The position numbers and the translations under genes were made by a program. A DNA stretch of 64,000 nucleotides from Desulfobacteraceae bacterium. Lineage in GTDB: Bacteria; Desulfobacterota; Desulfobacteria; Desulfobacterales; Desulfobacteraceae. This document shows, piece by piece, positions 28,101 through 36,569 of the stretch. The stretch spans positions 62,001 to 126,000 of the forward strand of contig JADGEQ010000007.1 in NCBI GenBank assembly GCA_016744295.1, written 5' to 3'. The notes beneath the pieces are model-generated. The model worked only from the letters and a program-made list of their open reading frames with translations. It was not told the origin of the DNA and ran no database searches. Each line of letters begins with the position of its first letter. Position 1 is the first letter of the stretch.

Positions 28101-28850
28101 TAGGGACAAATACCCAAGATAGGTTAAAAGATCAATGGTTCCTGTCCTAAGGGTTACAACAGAATCAAGCCCCGGGCTAAAGGGCAGGCTCTCAAGTTTG
28201 ATCTTGATTGGGACCTGGTTCAGCAAAAAATCAAACTCAGCCCAAGCTTTGGTCTGTCGGTCCCTTTCCATACTGCTCAAAAATGGCAACTTAAAATTTA
28301 AGTGTTCAATTAAATGGTCTTTCTCCCTTACTTGATCCGAAAAACTAATTTTCCCATTAAAAATTTTTGCATTGGATAGCTTAAAGCCAAAAAAATTGGA
28401 ACCAGCCTTTTCCGAATCAACTATTGCAGAATCATCTAACGAAGAGTCACCGGGTTTTTTACTCAAATTTTCTATCAAGTCTGAAAAATTAAAGGTCTCA
28501 TCCTTGTTCAAAACGATATTAACAATTGGAGATTCCAGCTCCAACCGGCTGATCACAGGGGATAATTTAAACAAGGATGCAATTGACAAATCAATTAGAA
28601 AGGAGTGAACCGATATAAAATCAGCACCGGTTTTTTCTTTTATGGAAAGCCCGTTGATCCCAACTACCAGACTAAAGGGATTCATGGAAATTGAGGAGAT
28701 GGTAACCGGTCGCTCAAGGGCTTTATCCAATTGTTTAATGAGTATTTTTTCCCCGAGCCAGGGTGCCAGAAAAAATCCGATAAAGGTATATAGGGCCAAG
28801 ATAGAAATAAGAAAGTAGCTATACTTTTTGATTTTATACGGTTTGGTCAT
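25176..28850 (-). CDS. DUF748 (AsmA-like) envelope protein
   Basis: A 1224-residue protein with one N-terminal membrane helix (YFLISILALYTFIGFFLAPW) and a very long beta-rich body with the LDISI/LSDL-type strands of AsmA/DUF748 proteins. The C-terminal 200 residues add an OmpA-like or helical segment (EGIKKLDKLIQILEQKKAL onward, RAENIKNYILA). AsmA-like proteins form bridge-like grooves thought to carry phospholipid between the two membranes. Its ATG overlaps the stop of the MltF-like gene by four bases (ATGA), so it is the last gene of the M48-PNPOx-UbiD-MltF-DUF748 row. Confidence 0.85.
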   Translation of the reverse strand: MTKPYKIKKYSYFLISILALYTFIGFFLAPWLGEKILIKQLDKALERPVTISSISMNPFSLVVGINGLSIKEKTGADFISVHSFLIDLSIASLFKLSPVISRLELESPIVNIVLNKDETFNFSDLIENLSKKPGDSSLDDSAIVDSEKAGSNFFGFKLSNAKIFNGKISFSDQVREKDHLIEHLNFKLPFLSSMERDRQTKAWAEFDFLLNQVPIKIKLESLPFSPGLDSVVTLRTGTIDLLTYLGYLSLPETLMVRQMETSLDLSITYSQAVDKDKPSLILKGGVGLANIDIQDIDHTPILTIPQINLTIIPSDILDKKLVLSDLKIQSPKIQLSRDSQGKLNILTYLPGADSPDKGEDQTTKAVESDQKNANKGFVFQLGTGEITDASLVFMDRANKSPFKTTLSSVFIQVQDIVAEKGVAGKYGLSLKTEAGESLNSTGQFSTIPMEIEGTLFLEKLVLKKYMPLLEPMINFDIQDGEVHLDAGFQLSGSQAEFAGVINNKELGLTNLKVWDRVNKEILVSIPELVLNDSVINTEKQSVDLGRIKTVQGKILLKRQADGSINLVKNVFSSNPVTVEEKNPAKATPAISVDKNKSSTWGMSLNDFSMEKFELAFVDEATKEPVSVALSDISIHANNLKSSGKEKSGIQIGMEWNKTGKIQVKGDIVPSELSADLDISIDQIDIQSLQPYFTEHLNIVVSKGFFQTQGRIGISLDNKGNKKVDTKKDPLLFFKGKTSITDFASLGKISGKELFNCNSLYLSDMDISLFPVKVTVKDISLTDFYSRVIISEKGNINLKQILAGDEQEKTISTLEPARVTAKETSRLGPEIRISNVTLQGGRIYYSDYFTQPNVTAEMKEIAGQIKGLSSLDNSTPAEIQLRGLHGQSSPLDILGRISPLTRKQFIDLDISFKDIDLTRFSPYAAKYIGYKIEKGKLVLDLKYLINGNVLESQNSLFLDQFTLGEKVDSDVATSLPVPLAISLLKNSEGQIDLNLPITGNLNDPAFNFSGAVFEVFGNLIMKVISAPFKFLGTLFEGGEELGFVNFEYGNAAISDEGIKKLDKLIQILEQKKALALEIEGTYDRVQDGEVLRKKQYEALLKLEKIKKMAAKGTPTASLEKTILLAEEREAAIQAVYEVSDFPKPREEDGREKEITTLEKAKLLLTHVDITENALKQLAMNRAENIKNYILASDKVAPARVYLRDPDQVEADPESKGYSQVKFLIK

Positions 28851-30334
28851 GACGATTTTTCCTTGTGAAGTTCTATAATTTCCGTGTTTTTATATTTTTT
28901 TTTAGCTTTTTCCTGATTCCAAGCATGGGAATAGGCAATATAATATTTAAAAATATTACTCACATATTCTACGGTTTCCCGGCCAATTCTTTTGGCTGCA
29001 ATGATTTCAACATTTTTAAACCAAATATTGGGATCCAGGTTTAAGGATTTTGCCTCTGCCCGAAATTTGGCAATTTTAGCAGGGCCTGCGTTATAGGCGG
29101 CAAATGTCAGCAGGATACGATTGGCAGGATCAACGCCAGGGTCATTAAAATATCGATCGGCGATAAACCTAAGATACTTTGTCCCGGCATGGATATTGGG
29201 TCCAATTTCTTCAATTTTCAATATATTGACATTTTTATCTTTGGCCGTTGCCGGTAATATCTGCATCACGCCAACTGCTCCGGCATGACTTCTTTTGTTT
29301 TGATCAATTCTTGATTCCTGGTAGGCAAGGGCAGCAAGCATCAAGATATCAAAATCATACCTTTTCCCATATTTTTGAAAAAAATAGATGGCCTCTTGAA
29401 ACCGTTTTATCTCCTCTTTGACAAGATTATTATTGATATATTTTGTATCTTTCAGATATCGGTTAAACAGCATATTTCCCATTAAGGTCCCTTTTTTGTT
29501 GGCCTTAACAAAATGATTGATTCGTTTTTTTAATTTAGGACTATTTTTCCGAATTGCCCAGGCAATGCGGACATTTTCCCTGAGTTTAAGCTCAGGATGG
29601 AGTCTGATGTTCTCAAAAATTTTTGCCCAGAACTCGCCCTTGTGGCTGTCAATGACCATCATGGGAATCAGTCCTGCATTCAGCATCTCCAGAAGATCTT
29701 CATCTTCAAGATTTTCATTGGCTTCAATAATTTTTATTTTGGATTTACCCACAGCTCCCAGTCTTTTGTTGGCCCGGACAAGGCTTTCATAATAACTGCT
29801 GGATTTTCTGACATGAATCGTTTTACCGGCGATTTCCAAAAATTCTTTTACTGGCGGTACATCAAGCCCTGTCACCAGTATTTCAGAGATCCCTTTTCCA
29901 AAAGGGTCACAAAAATCTATCTGTTTACTCCGTTCATCGGTAATGGTCAAATTGCCCGCTGCAATATCCCCCAGCCCTTCCACCAGGCCAGGTATCAGCC
30001 GATCCCTTGAAGTGGGTATAAAAACAGCATGAAATTTCAGGTGCCGGGTTTTTAATTCATGGTTTGTTTTTTTTTCAAATTCCCTGACCAATTCATAGAT
30101 TGCTCCCCGCTGGGTGCCCTTGTCAATAAAATAGAATGTTTTACTATAGGGAACCAAAACCCGGATGTATTGCGCCTTAACCATTCCGTCAAAATCCCCG
30201 GTCCACCGTTGAGATATGCGCTGGCTGAAAGCCGCTTCAAAATCCTTAGCGCCAAACACCACTACCGGCAATAACAAAATTGTTATCCCCAGGAACACGA
30301 GAAGCACCCTTTTTAAAAAAATACGCTTTTTCAT
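28847..30334 (-). CDS. MltF-like membrane-bound lytic transglycosylase
   Basis: A 495-residue protein with an N-terminal signal/anchor (RVLLVFLGITILLLPVVVFGA), a periplasmic binding-protein-like domain (about residues 45-290: YIRVLVPYSKTFYFID, GDIAAGNLTIT) and a C-terminal SLT lysozyme-like domain with AALAYQESRID (catalytic Glu), GAVGVMQILPATA and TFAAYNAGPAKIAKFR. This is the MltF architecture, cleaving peptidoglycan glycan strands. I use the ATG at 30334, before the signal sequence; the frame opens at 30376 but that start abuts the UbiD stop and lacks a good site. Confidence 0.88.
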   Translation of the reverse strand: MKKRIFLKRVLLVFLGITILLLPVVVFGAKDFEAAFSQRISQRWTGDFDGMVKAQYIRVLVPYSKTFYFIDKGTQRGAIYELVREFEKKTNHELKTRHLKFHAVFIPTSRDRLIPGLVEGLGDIAAGNLTITDERSKQIDFCDPFGKGISEILVTGLDVPPVKEFLEIAGKTIHVRKSSSYYESLVRANKRLGAVGKSKIKIIEANENLEDEDLLEMLNAGLIPMMVIDSHKGEFWAKIFENIRLHPELKLRENVRIAWAIRKNSPKLKKRINHFVKANKKGTLMGNMLFNRYLKDTKYINNNLVKEEIKRFQEAIYFFQKYGKRYDFDILMLAALAYQESRIDQNKRSHAGAVGVMQILPATAKDKNVNILKIEEIGPNIHAGTKYLRFIADRYFNDPGVDPANRILLTFAAYNAGPAKIAKFRAEAKSLNLDPNIWFKNVEIIAAKRIGRETVEYVSNIFKYYIAYSHAWNQEKAKKKYKNTEIIELHKEKSS

Positions 30335-30376
30335 ATTCCCGCATTCTTCCCGGAATAATTCCCCCGTAAAAAACAA

Positions 30377-32209
30377 TTAAATAATCCCTGACAATGGGCC
30401 GCCCCTTTGGGCCAGACGGTTTACCCGCTCGACTATGGCCGGGTCCGATACCAGGGGAGATGAGTGAAACGGCTTAATTCGCGCATCAATGATAAGCGGT
30501 TCTGTACATCCCCAATGCTTGAACACCACCTTCTCCCCAACCCCATATATATCATGGGAAGGATTGGACCGTAAAAAAGTAACCCATAAAAAATTTGAAA
30601 AACTATTTCTGGCAAATCCTGGATCATCCACCACCACAAACAAGGGTAGAGAGTCAAGAAATAATTGATTCTGTAAGTGCTTTTTCAGTCCATTGATTTG
30701 TTTTTTCGCCTGGGTGTATGAAGAAAATTTGGGTCCCTGGACCACCACCATGCCGGGCGCCGCAAACCCGGGGTGTAAAAAATCTTTAGGAAGACTAAAA
30801 CCCTGGGGGAACTCAGTGGCAAGGCATCTTTTTTTTGATCCTGCCGCCGCCAGGACAAGTTTGGATCCTGAGTTAATTTGGGACGTGGAGTAATCCAGGG
30901 TATCCATTGTGGTGCGGGTAAAAAAGTGAAGATCCGATGAAAAATCCACCCGCTCAAACAGGTGAATAAAAAAAGCCTTTTCATCATTCACATCCAGAGT
31001 CGGGTTATCTTCATGGGCACAGATGAACAGATATTTTGCAAGGGAGAGTTGTCCGGTACCCAGGATGGCGTTGGCATGGGTTAACAATTCCCTGGGCACT
31101 CTTTTTTCACAGGGAAGGTACCGCTCATGGGCCTTGGCCAACAACAGAGGGTGAACCCCCGCATCATCCACAGCATTGACGGCTGTGACTCCTGGAAGGG
31201 CGTCGGTGATTGCAGTTCGGGTGATATCATGGATAAGTCTGCCAAAATTGGAATCTTCCTGGGGGGGACGCCCCACAACGGTAAAGGGAAATATGGCCCC
31301 TGGCCTGTGCCAGACCGACACCACCTTTAAATAGGGATATTCATGTTCATTGGAATAGTAACCCAGATGGTCTCCAAATGGGCCTTCAGGCTTGGTCTTT
31401 TTGGGAACAATGATCCCGGTGATGCAAAAATCAGCATCATTGGAAATAAAAAATCCGTTTTTTGAGGCATACCGGAAATTACGCCCTGCCAGGGCACCTG
31501 CAAAGGCAATCTCTGGAACCCCTTCTGGCAGGGGCATGACCGCCGCCAGGGTATGTGCCGGAGGGCCGCCGATGAAAATGGAAACCTTCAGGGGGTGGTT
31601 CTGTTCCAGGGCTTTTTTGTGGTGAATCCCTATCCCCCGGTGCAGCTGGTAGTGGAGCCCCATTTCCCGGTTTGGTTCATAGGAATTGCCCGACATCTGG
31701 ATTCGGTACATGCCCAGGTTTGATTTAAAAATAGATCCATTGTCCGGGTCTTTTGAAAAAACCTGGGGCAGCAGGATAAAGGCGCCCCCGTCCTTTGGCC
31801 AGCATTTGATCATGGGTAATTGATCAATTTGTGTCTGATGCTTTAGCACCTTTCCATTGGCGGCCCGTATCGGCAAGGCATGGACCAGAGCCTTTAATGC
31901 CCCAACCGATTTTCCAGGGTATTTTAACAGGGCGCCGGGGTCTGACCGCAACTCCACGAGGGAACGCACCCGGGCAAGATGTGGTTCAAATATTTTCAAA
32001 GTTCGTTCATAGGTGCCAAACAGATTGGACACGGCTGGAAAGGCACAATTTTTAACATTGGTAAACAAAAGGGCAGGCCCCTTTGCATCATGGACCCGCC
32101 TGGTGATCTCCGCCATTTCAAGATCCGGATCAACCGGGTGAGAAATTTGGATCAACTCTCCCTGTTTTTCAAGAAATCGGGCTGTTTGCCTCAAGCTTGT
32201 AAACTTCAT
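30377..32209 (-). CDS. UbiD-family decarboxylase
   Basis: A 610-residue member of the UbiD family of prenyl-FMN-dependent (de)carboxylases. Seen: the N-terminal RQTARFLEKQGELIQI and DPDLEMAEITRR, the central GRPPQEDSNFG, the EGPFGDHLGYYSNEHEYP segment that matches the catalytic Glu region, and the Arg-rich C-terminus. The length is longer than E. coli UbiD (about 500) and closer to the menaquinone-type subgroup. Which acid is decarboxylated is unknown. Its ATG overlaps the PNPOx stop by four bases. No ubiX partner is in the window. Confidence 0.85.
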   Translation of the reverse strand: MKFTSLRQTARFLEKQGELIQISHPVDPDLEMAEITRRVHDAKGPALLFTNVKNCAFPAVSNLFGTYERTLKIFEPHLARVRSLVELRSDPGALLKYPGKSVGALKALVHALPIRAANGKVLKHQTQIDQLPMIKCWPKDGGAFILLPQVFSKDPDNGSIFKSNLGMYRIQMSGNSYEPNREMGLHYQLHRGIGIHHKKALEQNHPLKVSIFIGGPPAHTLAAVMPLPEGVPEIAFAGALAGRNFRYASKNGFFISNDADFCITGIIVPKKTKPEGPFGDHLGYYSNEHEYPYLKVVSVWHRPGAIFPFTVVGRPPQEDSNFGRLIHDITRTAITDALPGVTAVNAVDDAGVHPLLLAKAHERYLPCEKRVPRELLTHANAILGTGQLSLAKYLFICAHEDNPTLDVNDEKAFFIHLFERVDFSSDLHFFTRTTMDTLDYSTSQINSGSKLVLAAAGSKKRCLATEFPQGFSLPKDFLHPGFAAPGMVVVQGPKFSSYTQAKKQINGLKKHLQNQLFLDSLPLFVVVDDPGFARNSFSNFLWVTFLRSNPSHDIYGVGEKVVFKHWGCTEPLIIDARIKPFHSSPLVSDPAIVERVNRLAQRGGPLSGII

Positions 32210-32664
32210 AATTCAATTTGTTCCCTGGAACCAAATCCCTTAGAATTGTCCATATAATAAGCAGTATCCGGTTCAAAATAATAAAGGTGTGCGTGAAATT
32301 TGGAGGCAAAAAAGGCCAGTATATCTTTCACATTGACTGATATCTTAAACAGGCTGCAATATTTTTTCGCTGCCAGGACTGACTGGGCATTTAAGGGAGA
32401 TTCGATTATTGTTCCGGACATCTGTATTCCAGCAAGCTTTTTAATATCCGCATCATCCTGATAAATGGAGGCAGCACTTGTGCTGTTTTTTGCCATTTGG
32501 ATATGCCGGGCTTTTGGGTTTGAAAAGAAATAAAACCTGGCTTCTGCGAACAGATAATAGACCGGTGCGGACCAGGCCTCTCCATCATTGACCACAGCAA
32601 GACTCATAACCTTTGACCTCTCAATAAGCCTGTGCCAGGGCAAGGGGGCTGGTCTATTTGGCAT
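32206..32664 (-). CDS. Pyridoxamine 5'-phosphate oxidase-fold protein
   Basis: A 152-residue split-barrel (PNPOx-like) protein: MSLAVVNDGEAWSAPVYYLF, FYFFSNPKARHIQMAKN, and a C-terminal Tyr-rich end. Family members bind FMN, F420 or heme. The ATG at 32664 lies within the last codons of the M48 gene (11-base overlap); a longer start at 32694 would overlap more. It is translationally linked to UbiD, so it may support flavin chemistry, but its reaction is unknown. Confidence 0.7.
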   Translation of the reverse strand: MPNRPAPLPWHRLIERSKVMSLAVVNDGEAWSAPVYYLFAEARFYFFSNPKARHIQMAKNSTSAASIYQDDADIKKLAGIQMSGTIIESPLNAQSVLAAKKYCSLFKISVNVKDILAFFASKFHAHLYYFEPDTAYYMDNSKGFGSREQIEL

Positions 32665-34060
32665 AGCCCCACGCCTTGAGCCGCTTGTAAGCATGTTGGG
32701 AATATTTATTGGACTGAAAGTCGATCTGCTTTAAATAGCTAGTATAATTTTGGGCCGCCATCTGCTTTTGCCCACTGTTATCAAGGGAATATCCCTTGTA
32801 AAAGGTCAGCTGCGGATTGCCGGGCAAAAGCGCATCACATTGCTTAAAATCTTCATAGGCCTGGCTATGCTTTTTTTCTGATAGATTTGCCAAACCTGCA
32901 AGATAATACCCCTGGGGCTCGGTTAAATATAATTTTTTGGCTGCATTGGCATAGGATAGTGCTGTGGATGATTTTTCCTGGATCAGCATGCATTTGGCCA
33001 TGAGCACATGGGCGGTATAATCTTGTTTTGCAAGTTGGATAGCTGACTTAAAAGCGCTTTGGGCATTGTCATATGCTTCTTTTGTCAAATATTTTTCCCC
33101 CTCCTGCATCTTCCGGATGGCTCCCTTTTTTTTTCTCAAAGAAACTGTATTATCCATATAACGCTCCCGGTTCAAAGGAAAAGACCGGGTATTTCTGTAC
33201 TGGGTGCTATCCCGCTGAACCGCAGCTTCTAAACGCTCTGAACTCATGGGATGGGTGGAAAACAGCATCTGGGATGAAGAAGGCTTTGCCTTATTCAGGG
33301 AGTTAAGCATCTCCATAAGCCCCACAAACCCTTTTGAAGAATGACCCGCTTTTACCATATATTCCTGGCCCAGAGAGTCTGCCTCCCTTTCATTTTCCCG
33401 GCTGTAGCTGGATAAAAACAACCCCTGGGTCAGGGATCCCAATTGCTGGGTTAACTGCCCCAAGCCAGACCCCTGGGTGCCTGCCAATACGGAAAGTCCC
33501 CCAACCAACAGAGAAGAGAGCTGACCTTTGGAAGCCTGTTCCGCGGAATGCCTGGCGTTGACATGGCCCAATTCATGCCCCAGAAGGGCGGCCAACTCAG
33601 CCTCATTGTCAAGGTCCAGCAAAATTCCCCGGGTCACGGCAATGGACCCGCCAGGAAAGGCATATGCATTAATATAAGTGGCATTGACACATTGAAAGTT
33701 ATAGGGCATGTCCTGACGGTGAACAGCGGGTAACAAATCTTTGCCCACCTCAGTGATATACTGATTCAGCACCCCGTCCTGACTCACCCCGTAGTCCGAT
33801 GAAAACTGGAAGGGAGATTGTTTTTTGTCGATACCGATCTCCTGTTCCCGGGACATCATCATGAGTTGATTTTTACCGGTCACAGGGTTTTTGGCACACC
33901 CTGCCAAAAATGGGAATCCTGAAAATACCCCATAGGTCATGGCTGAATATTTCAAAAAATCCCTGCGGGATATTATCTTATGGGATCGTATCTTAGTTTT
34001 CCTATTTTTTATCCCCAAGGGCTGATGGGTACCAAAATTTTTAGTTTTGGATGAATTCAT
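32654..34060 (-). CDS. M48 family metallopeptidase with TPR tail (BepA-like lipoprotein)
   Basis: A 468-residue periplasmic protease. Its N-terminus has a twin-arginine motif (SRRDFLKY) before a hydrophobic stretch ending in LAGC, so it may be a Tat-exported lipoprotein. The zinc site is LLGHELGHVNARHS (HExxH, with the third ligand Glu in the ENEREADSLGQEY segment). From about residue 310 there are TPR-like repeats (AKQDYTAHVLMAKCML, PQGYYLAGLANLS). BepA-type proteases maintain outer-membrane protein quality. It leads a row of overlapping envelope genes. Confidence 0.88.
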   Translation of the reverse strand: MNSSKTKNFGTHQPLGIKNRKTKIRSHKIISRRDFLKYSAMTYGVFSGFPFLAGCAKNPVTGKNQLMMMSREQEIGIDKKQSPFQFSSDYGVSQDGVLNQYITEVGKDLLPAVHRQDMPYNFQCVNATYINAYAFPGGSIAVTRGILLDLDNEAELAALLGHELGHVNARHSAEQASKGQLSSLLVGGLSVLAGTQGSGLGQLTQQLGSLTQGLFLSSYSRENEREADSLGQEYMVKAGHSSKGFVGLMEMLNSLNKAKPSSSQMLFSTHPMSSERLEAAVQRDSTQYRNTRSFPLNRERYMDNTVSLRKKKGAIRKMQEGEKYLTKEAYDNAQSAFKSAIQLAKQDYTAHVLMAKCMLIQEKSSTALSYANAAKKLYLTEPQGYYLAGLANLSEKKHSQAYEDFKQCDALLPGNPQLTFYKGYSLDNSGQKQMAAQNYTSYLKQIDFQSNKYSQHAYKRLKAWGYAK

Positions 34061-34063
34061 TTT

Positions 34064-36115
34064 TTAACGTTTCCTTTTTTCCAATTCTTCTTTAATGGTA
34101 AGGCCTAACCGCTGGAGAGAATAAGGCTTTTTAATAAAAGGGCCTGCACCAAGTTCCTGGGCTTTTTCCACATCATCGGTTTTTGAATAACCACTGGTAA
34201 TAACAGCAGCAATATTAGGATCCATTATTTTTAGCTTTCTGAAGGTATCAAGGCCGCTGATACCCGGATCCATTATCATATCCAATACCGCCAGATCAAT
34301 CTTATTTTTCCCAGCAAGGGCAATGGCCTCCTCCCCGCTATTGACAATCTTGACCTTGTACCCAAGGCGTTTAAGCATATTGGAGGTGATTTTTCGCTGA
34401 CTTTCCACATCATCCACCACAAGAATGGTTTCGTTATTCCCTGAATAATCACTGAGCGTATAAATTCTATCAGGTTCTGCTGCCTCGGGCAAGAGATCCA
34501 TCACAGGAAAAAATACCTGAAAAAGGGTTTTCCCCTTTTCACTGGTCACCTGAATATAGCCATTATGTTCATGTACGGTACTCCAGACAATACTAAGCCC
34601 TAAACCAGTGCCGCTTCTGCCCAATACTTTTTTCGTATAAAAGGGTTCAAAAATCCGATCCAAATCTTTCTTTGAAATACCATCCCCTGTATCCTGGACA
34701 CTAAATTTTACATAGGGCCCGTCCTTTGTTTTTTCATATCCCTTGATTGTCTTTTGAAAAAATTGAACCCTGGTGGTTTCCAGGGTAAGCTCACCAGTAT
34801 TGTGGATGGCTTCCATGGCATTGGAAACCAGATTCATGACTATTTTCCGCATGTGAAGACCGGAAGCATTGAGCAAAGGAAGGGAGGTATCCAGTTTTTT
34901 GATCACGGTTACCCCGGGGTAAAACCCGGAAGCCTGGTCAAATTCAGGTGATAAAAGATACGCTTCAATCACATCATTTAAACGAACCGGTTCCAGAACC
35001 TTGGCAGTTCCCCTGGCAAGGGTTAACAGCTCGTCCACAATAATTGCAGCCCGCTTTCCTGAATCTTTCATAATCTTGACCGGCGTAATCAATTCACTGT
35101 CCTTGGGCAGGTCCATCAGCAAAAGATCCGGTGTGGACACAATACCGGACAGTACATTGTTTAGATCATGGGCTACCCCTCCGGCAAGCAATCCCAGGGC
35201 TTCCATTTTTCTTGCCTTTTCAAGTTCATTTTGAAGACGTTTTTTTTCCTGCCTGGATTTAATCTGTTCAGTGATATCCCTGACGGCAAAAAGGCTGGCA
35301 GGTAACCCGTTATAAACAATCTCAACCGATTGTTTATCAATATAAATCACCTGCTGGTCGGGCCCAAATATGAAATCCGAAACCGTTCTCCCAGAGGACT
35401 TTATTCCAAGAATGGATCCGGGGAAAATTATTTCGGGAGATACACCAAGCAATTGATTGCCAGTCAATCCTGTCAATTTGACCAGGCCTGGATTATAAAA
35501 GACAATTTTCTTGTTCTGAACGATGAAAATACCTTCCGGTAAAGAATTAACAAGATTTTTATATTTTTCCTCACTTTCCCGAAGCTGGCCTTCAGCCTCG
35601 GTATGGGCACGAATTTCAAGGGCCAGACTTTTGTTCATCCGGATCAGTTCAATGTTCTGATATTTTTCACGCTCTTTGGTGTCTTGGTTTAATTTTTTAA
35701 GAGCAGATTGGGATAGAAATGCAATCCCGGAGATATATTCTATCCGATACCCTGCCGCCGCCCCCATTCCAAGCATGACAAACAAAATAACGGTCTGGAT
35801 AAAAAAAGTTTCGGGAAGAACGGTTACCTCTACCATAAACCCCATGATAAATATCAGATTTAAAGCAAACCCTGTGGCAGTTGCAAGCAAATAAGAAAGT
35901 TGGATACAAAAAAATCCAATGGACAATAAAAAAAGAAAATAAAAAAAGATCCCCCACCCCGGAAAGCGTTCGGGAATAAAAAAGAATCCTGCAACACCGG
36001 TCAAGAGAAAAACCAGAAAATAAAAAAAACAAATCCGCCATGACAGAAGTTTTTTTTGGGGTGTTATGGATTCAAGGTTATCCATTTCAAGGTTGTCTAT
36101 TTCACGGTTATCCAT
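34064..36115 (-). CDS. Hybrid sensor histidine kinase with C-terminal receiver
   Basis: A 683-residue membrane kinase. After an acidic repeated leader (DNLEM-type repeats) there are about four membrane helices (residues 27-130), a coiled coil, a PAS domain (NSLPEGIFIVQNKKIVFYN), HisKA with the phosphoacceptor in GGVAHDLNNVL, HATPase (NLVSNAMEAI, DTGDGIS, GTGLGLSIV) and a receiver with Asp in LAVLDMIMDPG. It is three bases from the M48 gene downstream. The signal is unknown. Confidence 0.9.
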   Translation of the reverse strand: MDNREIDNLEMDNLESITPQKKLLSWRICFFYFLVFLLTGVAGFFFIPERFPGWGIFFYFLFLLSIGFFCIQLSYLLATATGFALNLIFIMGFMVEVTVLPETFFIQTVILFVMLGMGAAAGYRIEYISGIAFLSQSALKKLNQDTKEREKYQNIELIRMNKSLALEIRAHTEAEGQLRESEEKYKNLVNSLPEGIFIVQNKKIVFYNPGLVKLTGLTGNQLLGVSPEIIFPGSILGIKSSGRTVSDFIFGPDQQVIYIDKQSVEIVYNGLPASLFAVRDITEQIKSRQEKKRLQNELEKARKMEALGLLAGGVAHDLNNVLSGIVSTPDLLLMDLPKDSELITPVKIMKDSGKRAAIIVDELLTLARGTAKVLEPVRLNDVIEAYLLSPEFDQASGFYPGVTVIKKLDTSLPLLNASGLHMRKIVMNLVSNAMEAIHNTGELTLETTRVQFFQKTIKGYEKTKDGPYVKFSVQDTGDGISKKDLDRIFEPFYTKKVLGRSGTGLGLSIVWSTVHEHNGYIQVTSEKGKTLFQVFFPVMDLLPEAAEPDRIYTLSDYSGNNETILVVDDVESQRKITSNMLKRLGYKVKIVNSGEEAIALAGKNKIDLAVLDMIMDPGISGLDTFRKLKIMDPNIAAVITSGYSKTDDVEKAQELGAGPFIKKPYSLQRLGLTIKEELEKRKR
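36068..36112 (-). repeat. Three degenerate 15-base repeats at the kinase start
   Basis: On the minus strand three 15-base units (GATAACCGTGAAATA, GACAACCTTGAAATG, GATAACCTTGAATCC) follow the start codon and encode DNxE(I/M/S). They make a short acidic N-terminal tail. Confidence 0.8.
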
Positions 36116-36122
36116 GGAATCA

Positions 36123-36398
36123 TCAATGTTCCTTCATGATAGCACCGATCAGAAAAAAGATAAGGCCCAGTCCGATAATCGCCCCGGCAAAAGGCAAATC
36201 GTAAATCAAGAAATCAAGGCCGTTTTGTATGAAACCGACGGGTATAAATTCAATAATCCTCTCTGAATCGTCACCAGTAAATTTGGAAATGGTCAGATCC
36301 ACCCAAAAATTTTCAATTTGCATAAACTTGGAAATACCGCTGAAAACACCCACAAAAAATCCAATTAAAATAGAATAGATTCCCAGCTTTGTAGCCAT
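36123..36398 (-). CDS. Small two-helix membrane protein, unknown
   Basis: A 91-residue protein with an AGGAAGG site ahead of its ATG. The N-terminal helix (LGIYSILIGFFVGVFSGI) and C-terminal helix (PFAGAIIGLGLIFFLIGA) flank a charged region with WVDLTISKFTGDD. It lies 7 bases upstream of the hybrid kinase gene and is probably co-transcribed. It could be a membrane partner of the kinase, but I know of no family to assign. Confidence 0.6.
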   Translation of the reverse strand: MATKLGIYSILIGFFVGVFSGISKFMQIENFWVDLTISKFTGDDSERIIEFIPVGFIQNGLDFLIYDLPFAGAIIGLGLIFFLIGAIMKEH

Positions 36399-36569
36399 AT
36401 CATTTTTCCTTCCTATTGATCATTGATTTGTCACTTATTTATTATTCGATATTATAAATTTTATTGAAAAAATTATACCCGAGTATATTCGCGTGGAATT
36501 TTTGAGTCAAATCTTTTTGTTGTATACACTCTTTTCTTCCCCCTGCCTTTATGGTAAATCCATGGAAGA

